Source: Acrasis kona
Lineage: Eukaryota > Heterolobosea > Eutetramitea > Acrasida > Acrasidae
Reading direction: 5' to 3'
Length of the DNA: 64,000 nt
Assembly: GCA_026419775.2 (NCBI GenBank)
Contig: JAOPGA020000847.1
Location: 1-64,000, forward strand
Made by a program: the position numbers and the translations under genes. Under the pieces are notes generated by a model. The model saw nothing but the letters and a program-made list of their open reading frames with translations. It ran no database searches and was not told the DNA's origin. Positions 24,101 through 35,023 of the stretch are shown here, piece by piece (position 1 is the stretch's first letter; every line of letters starts with the position of its first letter).

Positions 24101-24730
24101 GAGCCAAAGAAGGTTGTCGCCGCATCGTCCTCCAAGAGCAAGAGCGCATCAAAAAAGACAACCACCAAGAAGACCACGTCCACTAAAAAGACCACCAAGG
24201 CAACGAAAAGAAAGAAGGTTGAATCCGAAAAGGAATCAACATCATCAGAATCCGAACAGGTGGTCATGAGGACAAGAACAAAACATGCCAAATCAACAGA
24301 CGACGACGCCTCATCTCCACCATCCAAGTACAAGAAGGCCACAAAGAGCGCTAAACCAACCAGAGATGCCTCTAGAAAGAAATCAGTTGTTTTTGAAAAT
24401 GTGAGTAGCGATGAGGAGGAACAACCCAAGAAACCAAAGTCCAACGTGGAGAGGAACTTGACAGAAGAGTTTGAACTCGAAAATGTATCTTCTGAAGAGG
24501 ACGAAGAGGATGAGGAGGAACAATCGAAGAAGCCAGCACCAAAGAAGAGAGTTACTGATATTAGAAGAGAAATTGAAAGCATCATTGATCAAAATGTCTC
24601 ATCTGACGAAGACGAAGAGGAGGAGCAACCTAAAAAATCAGCACCTAAAAAGAGAGTGACTGCCATCAGAAAAGAGATTGAGGAGATTATAGATGATGTA
24701 CAAATCAGCGATGAAGAGGACGATGAATAA
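21188..24730 (+). CDS. NCAPG: condensin complex subunit 3 (CAP-G/YCG1)
   Basis: Two exons (21188-21795 and 21835-24730, a 39-nt intron) give 1167 residues. The body is HEAT-repeat helical (RFRSSQMVSGLMESLP; LPPVRLQAVSILRRLQD, the hallmark CAP-G repeat; DIQEEVRRAAYERLLKLP) and ends in the Cnd3 domain. The protein holds the DNA 'safety-belt' with kleisin CAP-H in condensin I and compacts mitotic chromosomes. A coiled insertion occurs around 22640-22840. The C-terminal 240 residues are a Lys/Thr- and Asp/Glu-rich tail with tandem repeats built on NVSSDE-E-QPKK-APKKRVT, probable CK2/CDK targets. It overlaps nothing; the convergent LRR gene ends 17 bp away. Confidence 0.93.
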
Positions 24731-24746
24731 AATATGTAATTTAGAT

Positions 24747-26846
24747 TTATTTTTCTGTTCTTACTTTTGAAACTGTCAGCAGATCCATCGCATTTTCTAA
24801 TTCGGTGAACTTGCCTATCGACGGTTTCCTTTGTGGAACTGTCTTTTTTGTTACAGGTATGGGGACTCTTTTCGCGACTGGTACTGGTGCGACTGGAGGG
24901 GGTATGTATTGGGCGACTATGGTGTTTTGAATGGAGTGGAGATCGGATCGTTGCTTTTGTTCTGTCGTCCTCCTTTTCGTTTCAATGTTCTGTATGTACT
25001 TCCTTTCATTACTACTTATTGGTATATTGTCCAGTAACTCCAAATCTCTCTTGCTTGCATAAATTATTTTATCTCTGTATTTTGATGATTTGTTGATTGG
25101 GTTAGAGGACAGATCAAGTTCTTGAAGGTACATATTGCTAGATAAAACAAACTGTACTGCTTCTAGGTTTTCAATCTTGTTTTTTGATAAATTTAGTTTT
25201 GTTAAATTCTCCAACCACCCCAAACTCATCACATCTGAGCACATACAGTTGGATGCATTCAGTAAAGTCAATCTAGAGGAGATGACCTTCATACTGTTCT
25301 CGTCGAATGTAAGTCCAAACCCTTCAGGTAGATCTTGGTTTGATATGTACAGTTCCTCTAGCTTATTCATTGTCTGTAGATTTTCGACCACCTCTATTTG
25401 ATTATTGTCGAGATACAATTTTTGTAAATTGACCAATGTTTCCATATTCTCCATCTTTGATATTTTATTGTTCTGGAGATACAAGTGAGTAATGTTCTTT
25501 CCAATACTCTTTAGATTTTCTATTCTGTATATTCTGTTGTCATATAAATAAAGTACTCTCAAGCTGGTGCAGTATTGCAAGTTGTCCTAAACGAGGTGTT
25601 AGCTTCTTTCAGAAGAGAAGAAGTTACAATTTTATCAATGTTACAATTATCTAGACTGATGTGGGTGAGTCTAGCCAAATACTGCTTCAAGGTTTCTGAA
25701 GAATTCTTTGGATTATTCTTATGAGCTTTCTTCAGCAGCACTTCCTTTTGTATTCCTTCTTGTGAAAATGTTAAATTGTTAGCATCAATGGTAGCTTGTT
25801 TTTCTTCCGCTGATGGACCGCTATTCTCTCCTGACTGCTCCAAATCGACTGCCTCGAATCCATTTCGAAGGACCTAAATGATATAAAACCGCAGCTCTTA
25901 TGTAGACTTACAGCTAGCGTAGTTGGTTTGAGCTGTTTAATGTGCTCGTATATATTAGTTCCCATGTCTTTGTAAACCTCCTTTAAAACAGATATCGCGC
26001 TCATTCTAATTTGAGCATTTGCATTCGCTGCTGCTTCGATTGATAGAGCTATAGGACCTTGGGGTTCTATAACTCCTTTCGGTGTAACGTGTAGATCTTT
26101 AATAAGAACTTCTAGTAAGTATAATCTACCAACCCAAACCTGAAAAATTGTAAATTTTGATTATTATATAATTCTTACTTTGACAGTTTTGGTCTTGATG
26201 GGTTCCAAAACAAAAGTCATCACCAAGGGTATGGATGTGTTCTTGTGAGAACAAAGTTTTTTAATGGACTTGATGGCCTCCTTCTGATTTCTAGGGTTCA
26301 TGTCTCCTGCCTTTGCAACTAAAAGCGTGGTAACGCTCTTGGTGAATGTAGTAAAATCTTCCTTTTTATGCAATCTAATCATCATTGGGGAATCTTTGGG
26401 ATGTGAGTTTTAATCAAATTTGCTTTTTACCAAGGAATGCTCTGAAGGCGAGGTGCACTTGCAAAAGAACTTTTAACATTTTGGAACTAAACGAGGCAAT
26501 GATGATGTGTGAAACCGCTACAAATACTTTGGCCTGAATGGTTTATACTTTCTGATTGAAGGGAAATTACCTTCTCGATGGGCAATGTTACAGAAGGGAA
26601 CATCATAAATCCTTTTGGTAGATCGCTTGATTGTTGCAAAAAAGTCACAAGAATTTTCATGCATTCTTCGTGTTCCTGCCACTTTGATCCTGGGTTCAAA
26701 CACATTTGCAGATACTCCTCTTCAAATACTTCTAAAAGTGTTTCTAATAGTTTTTCATCCTTGATCAACTCTATTAGGGGCTTATCTGTCTGACTCTGCG
26801 CAGTCTCTGGTCTACTATTGACCGGAGAACTTTCGTTGTCAGTCAT
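24747..26846 (-). CDS. TOG/ARM-like domain fused to PPP1R42-type leucine-rich repeats
   Basis: Six exons (26846-26571, 26533-26431, 26393-26179, 26139-25912, 25873-25628, 25586-24747) join in frame to 635 residues. The N-terminal half is helical HEAT/TOG-like (QKEAIKSIKKLCSHKN; GRLYLLEVLIKDL; ANANAQIRMSAISVLKEVYKDMG; QLKPTTLAVLRNGFEAV, close to the end of XMAP215 TOG units). The C-terminal half is a leucine-rich-repeat protein close to PPP1R42: SLRVLYLYDNRI, HLYLQNNKI, the odd LPEGFGLTFDENS insertion, and KYRDKIIYASKRDLELLD. PPP1R42 binds PP1 and tubulin at centrosomes and basal bodies. A microtubule-organising role is inferred. The tail (about 570-635) is Pro/Lys-rich. Confidence 0.83.
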
Positions 26847-26922
26847 TGTTGAGCGGGAGTTACGGTCAATCCAAATTGTGGCACAAGTTCCAGATATATA
26901 AATCAAAAATATTTATTTTACA

Positions 26923-29322
26923 CTATTTATCGTCCATACGTACAACGCCATCAAAGTCCTCCACACCAATATTGAGCATGTTTAGACATTGGTCCCTTTT
27001 ATTTAATACAACACGATCAATTGTGTCTGACAGATTACAAACATTAGTAAACTTCTCCACCGCCACCTTAAAATCACCCTTTGCAAACAACTTGTAGCCT
27101 TCATTATACATTTCACATCTTTGTATATCAAGAGTGGTCGCATTAGATCTACTCATCATTACCTCAAACACAGTAATGTGCTCATGCCTACCCTTCACTA
27201 CGACAGCCTCAATCTCTCTCAAAAGATAAGAAGAGTTTGCGTGTTAGAATTTGGCTAATTGTGCTTTTGCTAACTAACAAATTTGTTTTGTATTTTTTAT
27301 TTAAACCTTCTATTCTACTTGCAAGATTAACAGGATCACCAAGACACGTAAAATTAAACCTCTTGGTACTACCAAAATTGCCCAACAAAACATTGCCACT
27401 ATTTATTCCAGTACTACACCTTAACAATGGAAGATTTCTGGCCCTCCACGGCTCATGCATCTTGGTCATGAATTCTTCGCAGGCAAGTGCACAATCAATA
27501 CTTTTATTGTACTGGTCATCATCGTCCCAAAACACCATGATGGTGTCGGTAATATACTTGTCAATGATGCCTCCGTGCACAGAAATAACATTGCTGAGAC
27601 CTTCAAAGACCTCGCTCATAACTGTCAATAACCTGGATGGCGTCAGACCGTCCATCTTTTTGGAGAACTCTGCAACGCTCAAGAAGGCAATGGTACACTT
27701 TCTCTTATAGAGGCCTAATTCAGCGACTTGATTCAACACTTGGCCAACTACATGACTGGGAACATACTTTTGAAAGTTCTTTAATGTTTGTAGCACGCTC
27801 ACGAAACCTAATTGCAACTCCCTGGTTTCGTTCACAATAAAGGTGGATTGGACAGTTTTAATAATGACAGGATGGTTAAGGTGCATCTTGCGAACCTTTC
27901 GGAAGCATTTTCTAATTCGATTTAAACTATTACTCAACGGCAACGTCACCAAAATGACCACAATGGAAGTAAAGATCAACATGGCGACAGCAATACCAAC
28001 GCTCACATAGATACTATAATTAAAAACGCTTTGCACAGAAGAATCAGGCCAACACACAAAAACATACCAAGAACGAAAACCAAAGTTAGCAAGAGACACA
28101 CGAACAAGAGTATTTCCATATTTTGGAGAATTATACAATATTTCAGTTTGATTTTGAAGGCGTTCCCAACCGCCATACTGATAAAGTATACTCCTTTCCA
28201 ACGCAATCATTTCGGGACTTCCAGTATTCGACATGTTCACATACTTTGGAGCGAGTGCAACGCTCGAACTAACTTTGTCATAAAAGAGCGAAGAAGCCAC
28301 AAAAGAGCCTTGTTGATCCGTTACAATGATGAACGAGAAGTCGCTCGGTAAATTAGCTCGAATGAGATTTTCGAGATTACTAACCGTAAATAACGAAGCA
28401 AACACTATCATCATTAACTTCGTTGCATTTAGTGATTTGAACATTACCTGCGAGTCTATCGCTCGTGAACCTTCCTTACGCTATTGACAAAATTCAAATT
28501 CTTGCTCAATGCAAATAAATTAGTGTTTGTGAGGGTGATGATTTGACTGAGAACGTAATTGTAAGAAGGGGCATTTGCTACTTCGCTGATAATTGAGTTG
28601 TTTCCCACTGGAATTTGAAATTTTCTGTTTGTGACGAGATATGGCGTTTGTACGGTTGATGAATTGTAATAAGATACTGTTGCATTGAGACCGCCCACGT
28701 TGGGTGAACTAATAATATACCATGTGGTTTCGTTTAATCTTTGCAATAGAACAGATGTGTAATCTGGTACAAACACAACGACAACTGCATATGTGTTTTT
28801 GTCTACGAATGATGTGAATGATGTGTGGAGACGATGAACTTACCAGAAAGTGCGAGTGATTTCATTACGTTAAATACCCCTTGCATTTGTCTCTCGTCGG
28901 TGAAGATGTTTTGTAGATTTCCGTAGGAGGTCAAGAATTGGTCTCGAATTCTATTAACTTAGTTTGGAGTTTGAATGAATAAAGTACGTTTGGAGTTGTT
29001 GTATGGTGATGGATAGATATCCTGAGATTTCATCAACCACTCCCTGGCTTAAAATTCCCCTTCTTCTGGCATCGAGATCAAGGTATATAGTCTTGTTTAA
29101 TGGAATGTTTGTAGAGAGTACAACACACATTGCTATAAATACAGGTGTAATAACCAAAAAGTATAACACGAGGGGTATCGAAAACAACCTCTTGTATCCA
29201 GACACTGTCCGGGTTTTTACCTCTAATGTTTCATTTTCGCCGTCTCTTAATGATGTTGTTGGTGTATCGTGCTCTTCAAGTTCAAAGTCTTGGTCGGTCC
29301 CTGTTGTTTGGATCTTCTCCAT
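26923..29322 (-). CDS. membrane class III nucleotidyl cyclase with extracellular sensor domain
   Basis: Four or more exons (first 29322 to about 28985). In order: a cytosolic N-tail, TM1 (LFSIPLVLYFLVITPVFIAM), an extracellular Cache/CHASE-like sensor with many sequons, TM2 (IYVSVGIAVAMLIFTSIVVI), a linker, a cyclase domain and a short C-tail helix pair. The cyclase keeps KYITDTIMVFW (second metal aspartate) and CLGDPVNLASRIE (transition-state residues), but the first metal aspartate is serine (FLSV for FADI). It would make cAMP or cGMP if active. Near 27221-27224 the conserved sequence needs one base fewer (a T4 run on the coding strand) to read into REIEAVVVKG. Alternatively a 61-nt GT..AG intron removes that part in frame. 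Confidence 0.82.
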
Positions 29323-29619
29323 GCTTCAGTTGACCTAAAGTTTTTTAAACAGATTGAGGGTCTAATAACACATATTGCATAATGTTCCAACGGTGCAAGT
29401 GATTATGATGCAAACCAAGTTGCGGTTATGAAGCATTTTGTGGAGAAAGCCAAACTAACGCAGAAGAACTTGAGTATGGAAGTCGGAAGGTGTAAGTGAA
29501 CTCTTTGAGAAATCCTTTTGAAACAATTGAAAAGACCAGCAACAAACAACAAAATAAGTAAATGTTCAAGTTATGTTTTTAATTTAACTTGCTTTGATAA
29601 AAATTACACAATTATACAA

Positions 29620-30096
29620 TTAATAAGTTTCTGTTTTTCCATAGGAGCTAGTCATTTTTTGTTTAAATTGAAGAAGTTTGGCATCAGTAGCGTCTGCATC
29701 TTTGTAGGCTCTTTGAACAAACTTTTTGTTACTCTCAACGTATCTTCCCTCACATTCAGCTTCAATGTTGTCAAGGGTCTGAAGTACGGCTTCCTCTGCA
29801 GATGTTACGGTTTTCTCCGCACTTTGCATCACGTCCATTATCATTGCATCGTCCGCTCTTGGTTGTAGGTGGTTTACTCTATATGTATCGTGGTGTAGTT
29901 TGTCTTGGTTCAATGAATGTTTGAATGAGTCTTTGTGGTGTAGGTTGTGGTCTTCTACTTCTAGGGGCTTAGTATCGTGATGAACGTGATGACGAGTGTT
30001 CATCTTGGATGTATCGAAGGATGTTTGTACCATGGTTGTTGTTGTTATTTTTTGTTTTGACGTTATAATTAACTGAATTTCTTTTATTGCTCCCAT
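29620..30096 (-). CDS. unrecognised His-rich small protein
   Basis: Up to 158 residues; an internal ATG ([10 protein letters not shown]) is an alternative start that looks more natural. The N-terminal third is rich in His/Asp ([14 protein letters not shown]). The C-terminal half is helical and charged ([19 protein letters not shown]). No family is recognised. A short frame encoding MACICTINIQILIY just upstream (30096-30248) may be part of its leader or chance. Confidence 0.45.
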
Positions 30097-30325
30097 TATC
30101 TATGTAAAGGTTCATCTATTTTTAACCACCAATAGCGTTTGGGCAACCAAGAAAGGGAATCCAAGGGTTCATGAAGAGGTCGAAAGAGGGAATCCATGCA
30201 CATGTTTGTATAAATCAATATTTGTATGTTTATTGTACATATGCATGCCATTACTAGTAAAACAACGTGACTTAGGTCCTGCAGAGTTCTGATTGCGCAA
30301 TATTCTAGGCACCACATCAAAGTTT

Positions 30326-30700
30326 CTACGATGATGAAGCTTCTTTTTGCATGTGTAAATCTTTCTTTAATCTTTGGCACTTGCTGTTTGTTTTTCTAAG
30401 GTTGTATTGTAGCATTATTAAATTCTTTTTTGCTTCCTCGAAAGATTTCGTCAGAGCAGCCCTCTTTTTGATCTCGTCCGCTATCATTGCTTCTATAGCA
30501 GCATTATCAGACCGTATGTTATCAAGTTCTGCAAGCAGCTTCTCTTTCCTCTTGACTGTCTTCTTCGTATCCTTGCTAGACTCTTGAATTGCAATCGGCA
30601 TTGCTTTCGATCTAATATTATCACTTTGTGTCATGTTTTTTGTTTGCCTTTTGGTTAAAAATTGGGCCCCTTTTATTCTGTGAGTTCCTCTCCTCGGCAT
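30326..30700 (-). CDS. small basic coiled-coil protein
   Basis: From MPRRGTHRIKG (ATG at 30700), 124 residues. The N-terminus is basic; from about residue 45 it is a continuous amphipathic helix, likely a coiled coil (KEKLLAELDNIRSDNAAIEA; FEEAKKNLIMLQYNLRKTN). No family is recognised. An ATG further upstream in frame is not needed. Confidence 0.5.
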   Translation of the reverse strand: MPRRGTHRIKGAQFLTKRQTKNMTQSDNIRSKAMPIAIQESSKDTKKTVKRKEKLLAELDNIRSDNAAIEAMIADEIKKRAALTKSFEEAKKNLIMLQYNLRKTNSKCQRLKKDLHMQKEASSS

Positions 30701-30833
30701 GTCAGAACTTCTTCGATGAACTGCTGTTACAACAAACATACAACATCAACATTCAATCAAAAAATTGCACTAGGATATTGAAGTGGGACGTTGCTTGGTA
30801 TGTGATTATCGAACCACAACCAATATCATTAGG

Positions 30834-31049
30834 ATGTTACCAGAGAGATACGTTCTATACATTCTAAACGACTTCGAAGTTGTTAAGCAACCAAAATCGA
30901 CGTTAAAGCCGAATAAAAGACTATTGAAAATAGAATCTGCACTCATCTTGTTCTTTCCATTGAATTACCCAGTCCTTTCGTCTTGCATAGTTCCTCTGTT
31001 TCAAAATCTAGATAATGTTCAAGTGGATTTGGTCGTCTGTAATGTTTGA
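30834..31049 (+). CDS. possible small protein or 3' exon
   Basis: An open frame starting MLPERYVLYILNDFEVVKQ, 71 residues. It could begin at this ATG, or be spliced to an upstream block (NCTRILKWDVAW) across a GTATGT..ATTAG intron ending at 30832. That would give an in-frame join but no clear start, and it would lie antisense to the neighbour. The sequence looks protein-like, with alternating hydrophobic strands; no family is recognised. Confidence 0.35.
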   Translation: MLPERYVLYILNDFEVVKQPKSTLKPNKRLLKIESALILFFPLNYPVLSSCIVPLFQNLDNVQVDLVVCNV

Positions 31050-31112
31050 ATGAAAAGTCGTATTAATGTATACAATCAATGACAACACAGAGTTGAATAA
31101 AAGTTGGTTGGT

Positions 31113-31283
31113 TTATTGCAGCCACTCTGGCTTTCTTGATCTGAATTCTAGGGTAGTCGGTTGCACCTTCGTTGCTGTGAAACAGCTTTCACTGCAAAAT
31201 ACTGATGGGCCTTTTGTAGGTTGGTGGTTGCACCCACACTGCTCTGTTGAATTGGCAAGTCCACTGAATGAGTTGCGAAACAT
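31113..31283 (-). CDS. possible 56-residue Cys-containing small protein
   Basis: Reads MFRNSFSGLANSTEQCGCNH at its start, then a second cysteine pair CSESC, and stops at 31113. An AATAAA-like stretch follows. The opposite strand is also open (79 codons from ATG at 31066), so only one of the two can be real; the cysteine spacing favours the minus frame. The rest of the interval 31284-31632 holds nothing I recognise. Confidence 0.3.
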   Translation of the reverse strand: MFRNSFSGLANSTEQCGCNHQPTKGPSVFCSESCFTATKVQPTTLEFRSRKPEWLQ

Positions 31284-31632
31284 GTTGTTTTTGATCGTAT
31301 TCTAAAACGGTTACTATTTATTACCACAGAATCATGATCAGAGTATATAAGGCGACTGGAGATTCTTAACCAGGCCCATTTGATTTATTCTCCTTTAAAG
31401 CTACCGCCCCTCGGTCTAATTCAGTCAAGTTGATTAATTTACAACAGGAAACAGAATTCATAAGTCAGATTTAGATTGCTCTCATACATAAATAATTGTT
31501 GTCTGTTTGTTTTCATTAGTAACAGCTAAGATCAAACACATATCCAATGTATTCTAACCGAAATTAGTTGATTCGAACGAAACTTCAATTCAGAAATAAT
31601 TACAAAACGAAAAAGAGGGCGATCTTCAAACA

Positions 31633-32247
31633 ATGTTATCAAGACATTCTGAGGGCACCTCTCCAAATCTTGGAATTAGTGAGCTGGAACGCATTAGTTT
31701 CGACGAAATGGCACAATTCGTGCGTAATGGAACAAGATCATCGACCGAAACTACATCCAGAAGGCGCTCTTTCAGAGTGCCCCAATCAATGTTTCAGGAT
31801 CCCGATTCCCTAGTTTCCATTTTCTTCTCTCCACAGCGTGGAACTAGGTCTAGAAGTCAGGCTGTGTATGCAGCAAATGAGGATGACGACCCAAGCCTGT
31901 CATACGAATCGTTATTGGAACTTGACAAAACCATAAAGAAACAGGGAGTGAGCGAGTCATCCCAAAGAAGATATCTAAAAAATCATGAACCCAATCATCA
32001 ATTGATTGATAAAGACTGTCACGTAAATTTACATTCAACAAAAAACACATAATATTTTAGATATGTATGGAACAATTTCATCAATGTAGTGGAAAGTTAA
32101 GTACGCTTCCCTGCAAACACACTTTTCAGTAAGTTAATATAATTTATATAGATTTTTGACATGTGTGTCAGTAATGTTTGCGTCAAGAAATGGTTTGAAG
32201 AGAACCGCACCTGTCCCGTTTGTAGATTTGAAATACCAAGACTGTAA
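31633..32247 (+). CDS. RING-H2 finger protein (probable E3 ubiquitin ligase)
   Basis: Three exons (31633-32022, 32061-32128, 32172-32247) give 177 residues. The last two exons complete a C-terminal RING-H2 finger: C-x2-C in DCHICME, LPCKHTFH, then VCVKKWFEENRTCPVC. The zinc ligands are split over two introns of 38 and 43 nt. The N-terminal 110 residues are Ser/Arg-rich and disordered. RING-H2 proteins bind E2 enzymes and transfer ubiquitin; the target is unknown. The stop is 13 bp from the convergent Prp3 stop. Confidence 0.87.
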
Positions 32248-32260
32248 ATAAATGTACATT

Positions 32261-33784
32261 TTATTCTTCTTCAACAATCTCCGACTCACCTGCCCACGTC
32301 TCAGCCATATTATAATACGATTCTAATCCCAAATCCTTCAAATACTTTTTAGCGGTGTCTGCGTCTGGAAAATTCTGATACTTGAAACTATTAAATGTAC
32401 GCTCCTTCAGGACTCCCTGCCAAATGAGAGCAGCCTTTTGAGCATTTCCTTCAAAGTTTTCATCTTCCTCATCGTCGTCCTCATCCACCACTTCCTTTCC
32501 CTCTACAAATCTTCTGTTCCAATCAATTCTTTCCAGAATGTTGTGCTTGTACTTTCTGGTGGACTTGACTCCTCCCTCCGCAATGATCAAGATCATATTG
32601 TTGGAAGTACTTAATGTGGTGTTAATGTCTCCGTACTGTCCTCCGCAAGTAATTACGCAGCCTGTTATTCCTAAAGTTGTTGCCTTGATGCTGACTTTGA
32701 AGCGGTTGGAAGGATGTGACAAGTCCGCAACGCGATAGAGTGCGACCTGTAGTTCCACGTCTTGATCCTCCAAAATCTTTTTCTCTCTCTTTTTTTGTTT
32801 TTGTTGTTTGGTGAGTTTTCTTTCCTGGTTGCGATCTTCATGATTTTGTATGCGTTGGCTGATTTGTTTTCTAATGTCCCTCTCTAGCTTTGTTGGATCT
32901 TGAAGACCGTCGTTCAAGTGAACTCTCATAAAGTTCTTAAGGTTGGCCTTTGGAGGTGGTTCAGGTTTCAGACCTAGTCTGATCTGTTGTTGCTCTTCTT
33001 TTCTTCTTAAAAGTCTTGTTTGTGTCCTTAACTTTCTCCTCTCTTTGGCAGTCAACATTAATGATAGAGGACCGGCTTCTGGAACTTTCATGGAGGGTGC
33101 GATGGGTACGGGATGGACTATGTAATTGTTGTCCACCAGCGCCGCCTTGAGGTTCTGGTCAATGTTGTTGTAATTGTCTTGTTCCAGGATGAGCTGATCC
33201 CACCACTCGATTTGTACTGGAGGATTGTTCTCAATGTCGACGTGACCATATAAGAGATTAATTTCGCCCGTCTGCGCCTTAACTTTTTCTTCTTCTTTCA
33301 CTACTGCTTGGGATGCAGCGGCGGGTGTTGAATGAATCTGTTGCAGGAGTGCCTGTGTATCACTTTCTTCTAATAGTTTCTGGTCCTCCTCTTGAAGTTG
33401 TCGGATTTTCTTCGCCTCTTGTACAAAAGTACCCTTTACATGAAAATTCAAACCACGCTTCCGTTTTTTTTTGAATTGATCAACATCTCCGATTGACTTG
33501 TCAAAGAAATCATTCTTCTTTACATCTGGCGGCCTTTCGAATTTAAATGATTGATGCCGTTCTTCGTTCTGCTTTTTTTTATTAATGATGGTGGTCGCTA
33601 TCGGTCTTTTGTTGAGGTGTATTGTATTTCCATGTTCGTCTATAAGATTTCCCTTCTCGTCCATAATAACCTTAGTAGAACTCAACGAACGTTGTTGTTG
33701 ATCATCTTGAATAGATTTTAGTTGTTGATGGATTTTCTTCTGTAACTCTGAAGCCCTAGCAGCGAGAGAACTTGCATCAGTCAT
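32261..33784 (-). CDS. PRPF3: U4/U6 small nuclear ribonucleoprotein Prp3
   Basis: 507 residues from MTDASSLAARASELQKK; single exon. It contains the PRP3 domain (LSLMLTAKERRKLRTQTRLLRR; FMRVHLNDGLQDPTKLERDIRKQ; QISQRIQNHEDRN) and the C-terminal DUF1115 fold (NRFKVSIKATTLGITGCVI, RIDWNRRF, and AALIWQGVLKERTFNSFKYQ). Prp3 binds the U4/U6 stem end and is needed to assemble the tri-snRNP in the nucleus. It is shorter than human PRPF3 because the N-terminal PWI region is absent. Confidence 0.95.
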   Translation of the reverse strand: MTDASSLAARASELQKKIHQQLKSIQDDQQQRSLSSTKVIMDEKGNLIDEHGNTIHLNKRPIATTIINKKKQNEERHQSFKFERPPDVKKNDFFDKSIGDVDQFKKKRKRGLNFHVKGTFVQEAKKIRQLQEEDQKLLEESDTQALLQQIHSTPAAASQAVVKEEEKVKAQTGEINLLYGHVDIENNPPVQIEWWDQLILEQDNYNNIDQNLKAALVDNNYIVHPVPIAPSMKVPEAGPLSLMLTAKERRKLRTQTRLLRRKEEQQQIRLGLKPEPPPKANLKNFMRVHLNDGLQDPTKLERDIRKQISQRIQNHEDRNQERKLTKQQKQKKREKKILEDQDVELQVALYRVADLSHPSNRFKVSIKATTLGITGCVITCGGQYGDINTTLSTSNNMILIIAEGGVKSTRKYKHNILERIDWNRRFVEGKEVVDEDDDEEDENFEGNAQKAALIWQGVLKERTFNSFKYQNFPDADTAKKYLKDLGLESYYNMAETWAGESEIVEEE

Positions 33785-33841
33785 TGAACGTTCTTCTTCT
33801 TGCTTGATGTTTTGGTTGTTGTTTATTACAATTTTCACAAA

Positions 33842-34326
33842 ATGCTGCGAAGACCCCTTCACCAAACATTAAGACACACAACTCATATACCATTAATTCG
33901 GACACCTTCTACTCAGATTCGAACTTTCTATCAAACCAGTGTGTTGCGTGAAGAGGAAGAAGGTGAAGCGGAAGAGGAAGATATTGAAGTAAAAAAGCAG
34001 AGGCTCATATCGAAGATAAACAAACCAGTTCTAAACCCTTTTCTAATCCCGCGTAGAAGACGTAAGTAATTTTATTACTTTCTTAATAAAGCTCCGTAGG
34101 TGGCATAACACATGAATCATTTTTGGATCTCATTGGAAAAAATTGTGGAGAGCATAAGGACAAGATCAAAAGTTGGGAGCAACTATTCACTTTTAAAACA
34201 AAGCAACTGAAAAAGCTAGAAATCTCTTGCCAACAGAGGAAGTGGATTTTAGGTTGGGTTCAAAAATACAGACAAGGATATACACCAGGAATGGGCACTC
34301 ATAAGACACCAAAATTGAAAGAATAA
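33842..34326 (+). CDS. mitochondrial small ribosomal subunit protein mS41 (IGR motif)
   Basis: Two exons (33842-34061, 34100-34326) give 148 residues. The N-terminus is basic and Ser/Thr/Arg-rich without acids (MLRRPLHQTLRHTTHIPLIR), as in a mitochondrial presequence. The IGR-motif domain follows: FLDLIGKNCGEHKDKI, WEQLF, and QQRKWILGWVQKYRQG. This is the fold of yeast Fyv4/mS41. The start lies 57 bp from the divergent Prp3 start. Confidence 0.85.
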
Positions 34327-34332
34327 ACTTAT

Positions 34333-34881
34333 TTAATTATCTTTTTGTTGGTCTTTTTCTTTCTTCCTATCAATGTGATCCTGCAACCTCTTTAAATCTT
34401 CCTCGGATAACTCTTGCTGTGTTACTCTTTTTGCTCCTCCTTCATCCTCAATCTTTCTATTTGGAATGTGGTCAAAGTAACCAAGATGGTCTGCCACCAA
34501 ATGATTGTTCTTGCATCCTGGGCATGTGACAATTACAACACCACGTTCATAAGATGATTTTTCGAACTCTGCAATACTTCGCGTGCTACATTTTTTGCAA
34601 GTGTATATCATCTGCATCCTGGGTTCAAGTTTCACAATGTTTTTATAACCAGTGTCTGCAGAAATCTCTTTAACTGTCGAGATGTCTTCAGGAATTGCAG
34701 AATAATTTTGATGTAACTTTAAACATGTGTGATAGGATCTTGAAGTAGAGCAGAGTTTGGTAACAAAACCTCTTGTGTTTACGAAATCAACTGGTAGCTG
34801 CGTTATGCTGATGCAGTTCTTATGTACAATACGGAATTTTGATATTGATCCACTCAAACACTTCAAGGCACTCGTGTTCAT
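34333..34881 (-). CDS. DNLZ: DNL-type zinc finger protein, mitochondrial Hsp70 escort (Zim17/DNLZ)
   Basis: 182 residues. The N-terminal 50 residues are basic and hydroxylated, fitting mitochondrial import. The DNL zinc finger is clear: YTCKKCSTRS, then VVIVTCPGCKNNHLVADHLGYF. Zim17/Hep1 keeps mitochondrial Hsp70 soluble and supports import and Fe-S assembly. The charged C-terminal helix (LSEEDLKRLQDHIDRKKEKD) extends the family core. It lies 6 bp from the mS41 stop, convergent. Confidence 0.92.
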   Translation of the reverse strand: MNTSALKCLSGSISKFRIVHKNCISITQLPVDFVNTRGFVTKLCSTSRSYHTCLKLHQNYSAIPEDISTVKEISADTGYKNIVKLEPRMQMIYTCKKCSTRSIAEFEKSSYERGVVIVTCPGCKNNHLVADHLGYFDHIPNRKIEDEGGAKRVTQQELSEEDLKRLQDHIDRKKEKDQQKDN

Positions 34882-35023
34882 CACGAAGTTTCAAATAATA
34901 TTGTAAACAAAGGAAAAACTTTTATGATTTTCAAGAAATTATTTTTATTACTTAATATCTACCATTCTACTGGAGGTATCAACTTTATAGACAGGCTTCT
35001 GATTGTTGTCCTTATTTAGTTTG

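Noticed and set aside
23968-24585. 205-codon minus-strand frame opposite the condensin tail
   Set aside because: Antisense of the Lys/Glu-rich tail gives a Ser/Phe/Leu-rich hydrophobic artefact; the sense protein is clear.
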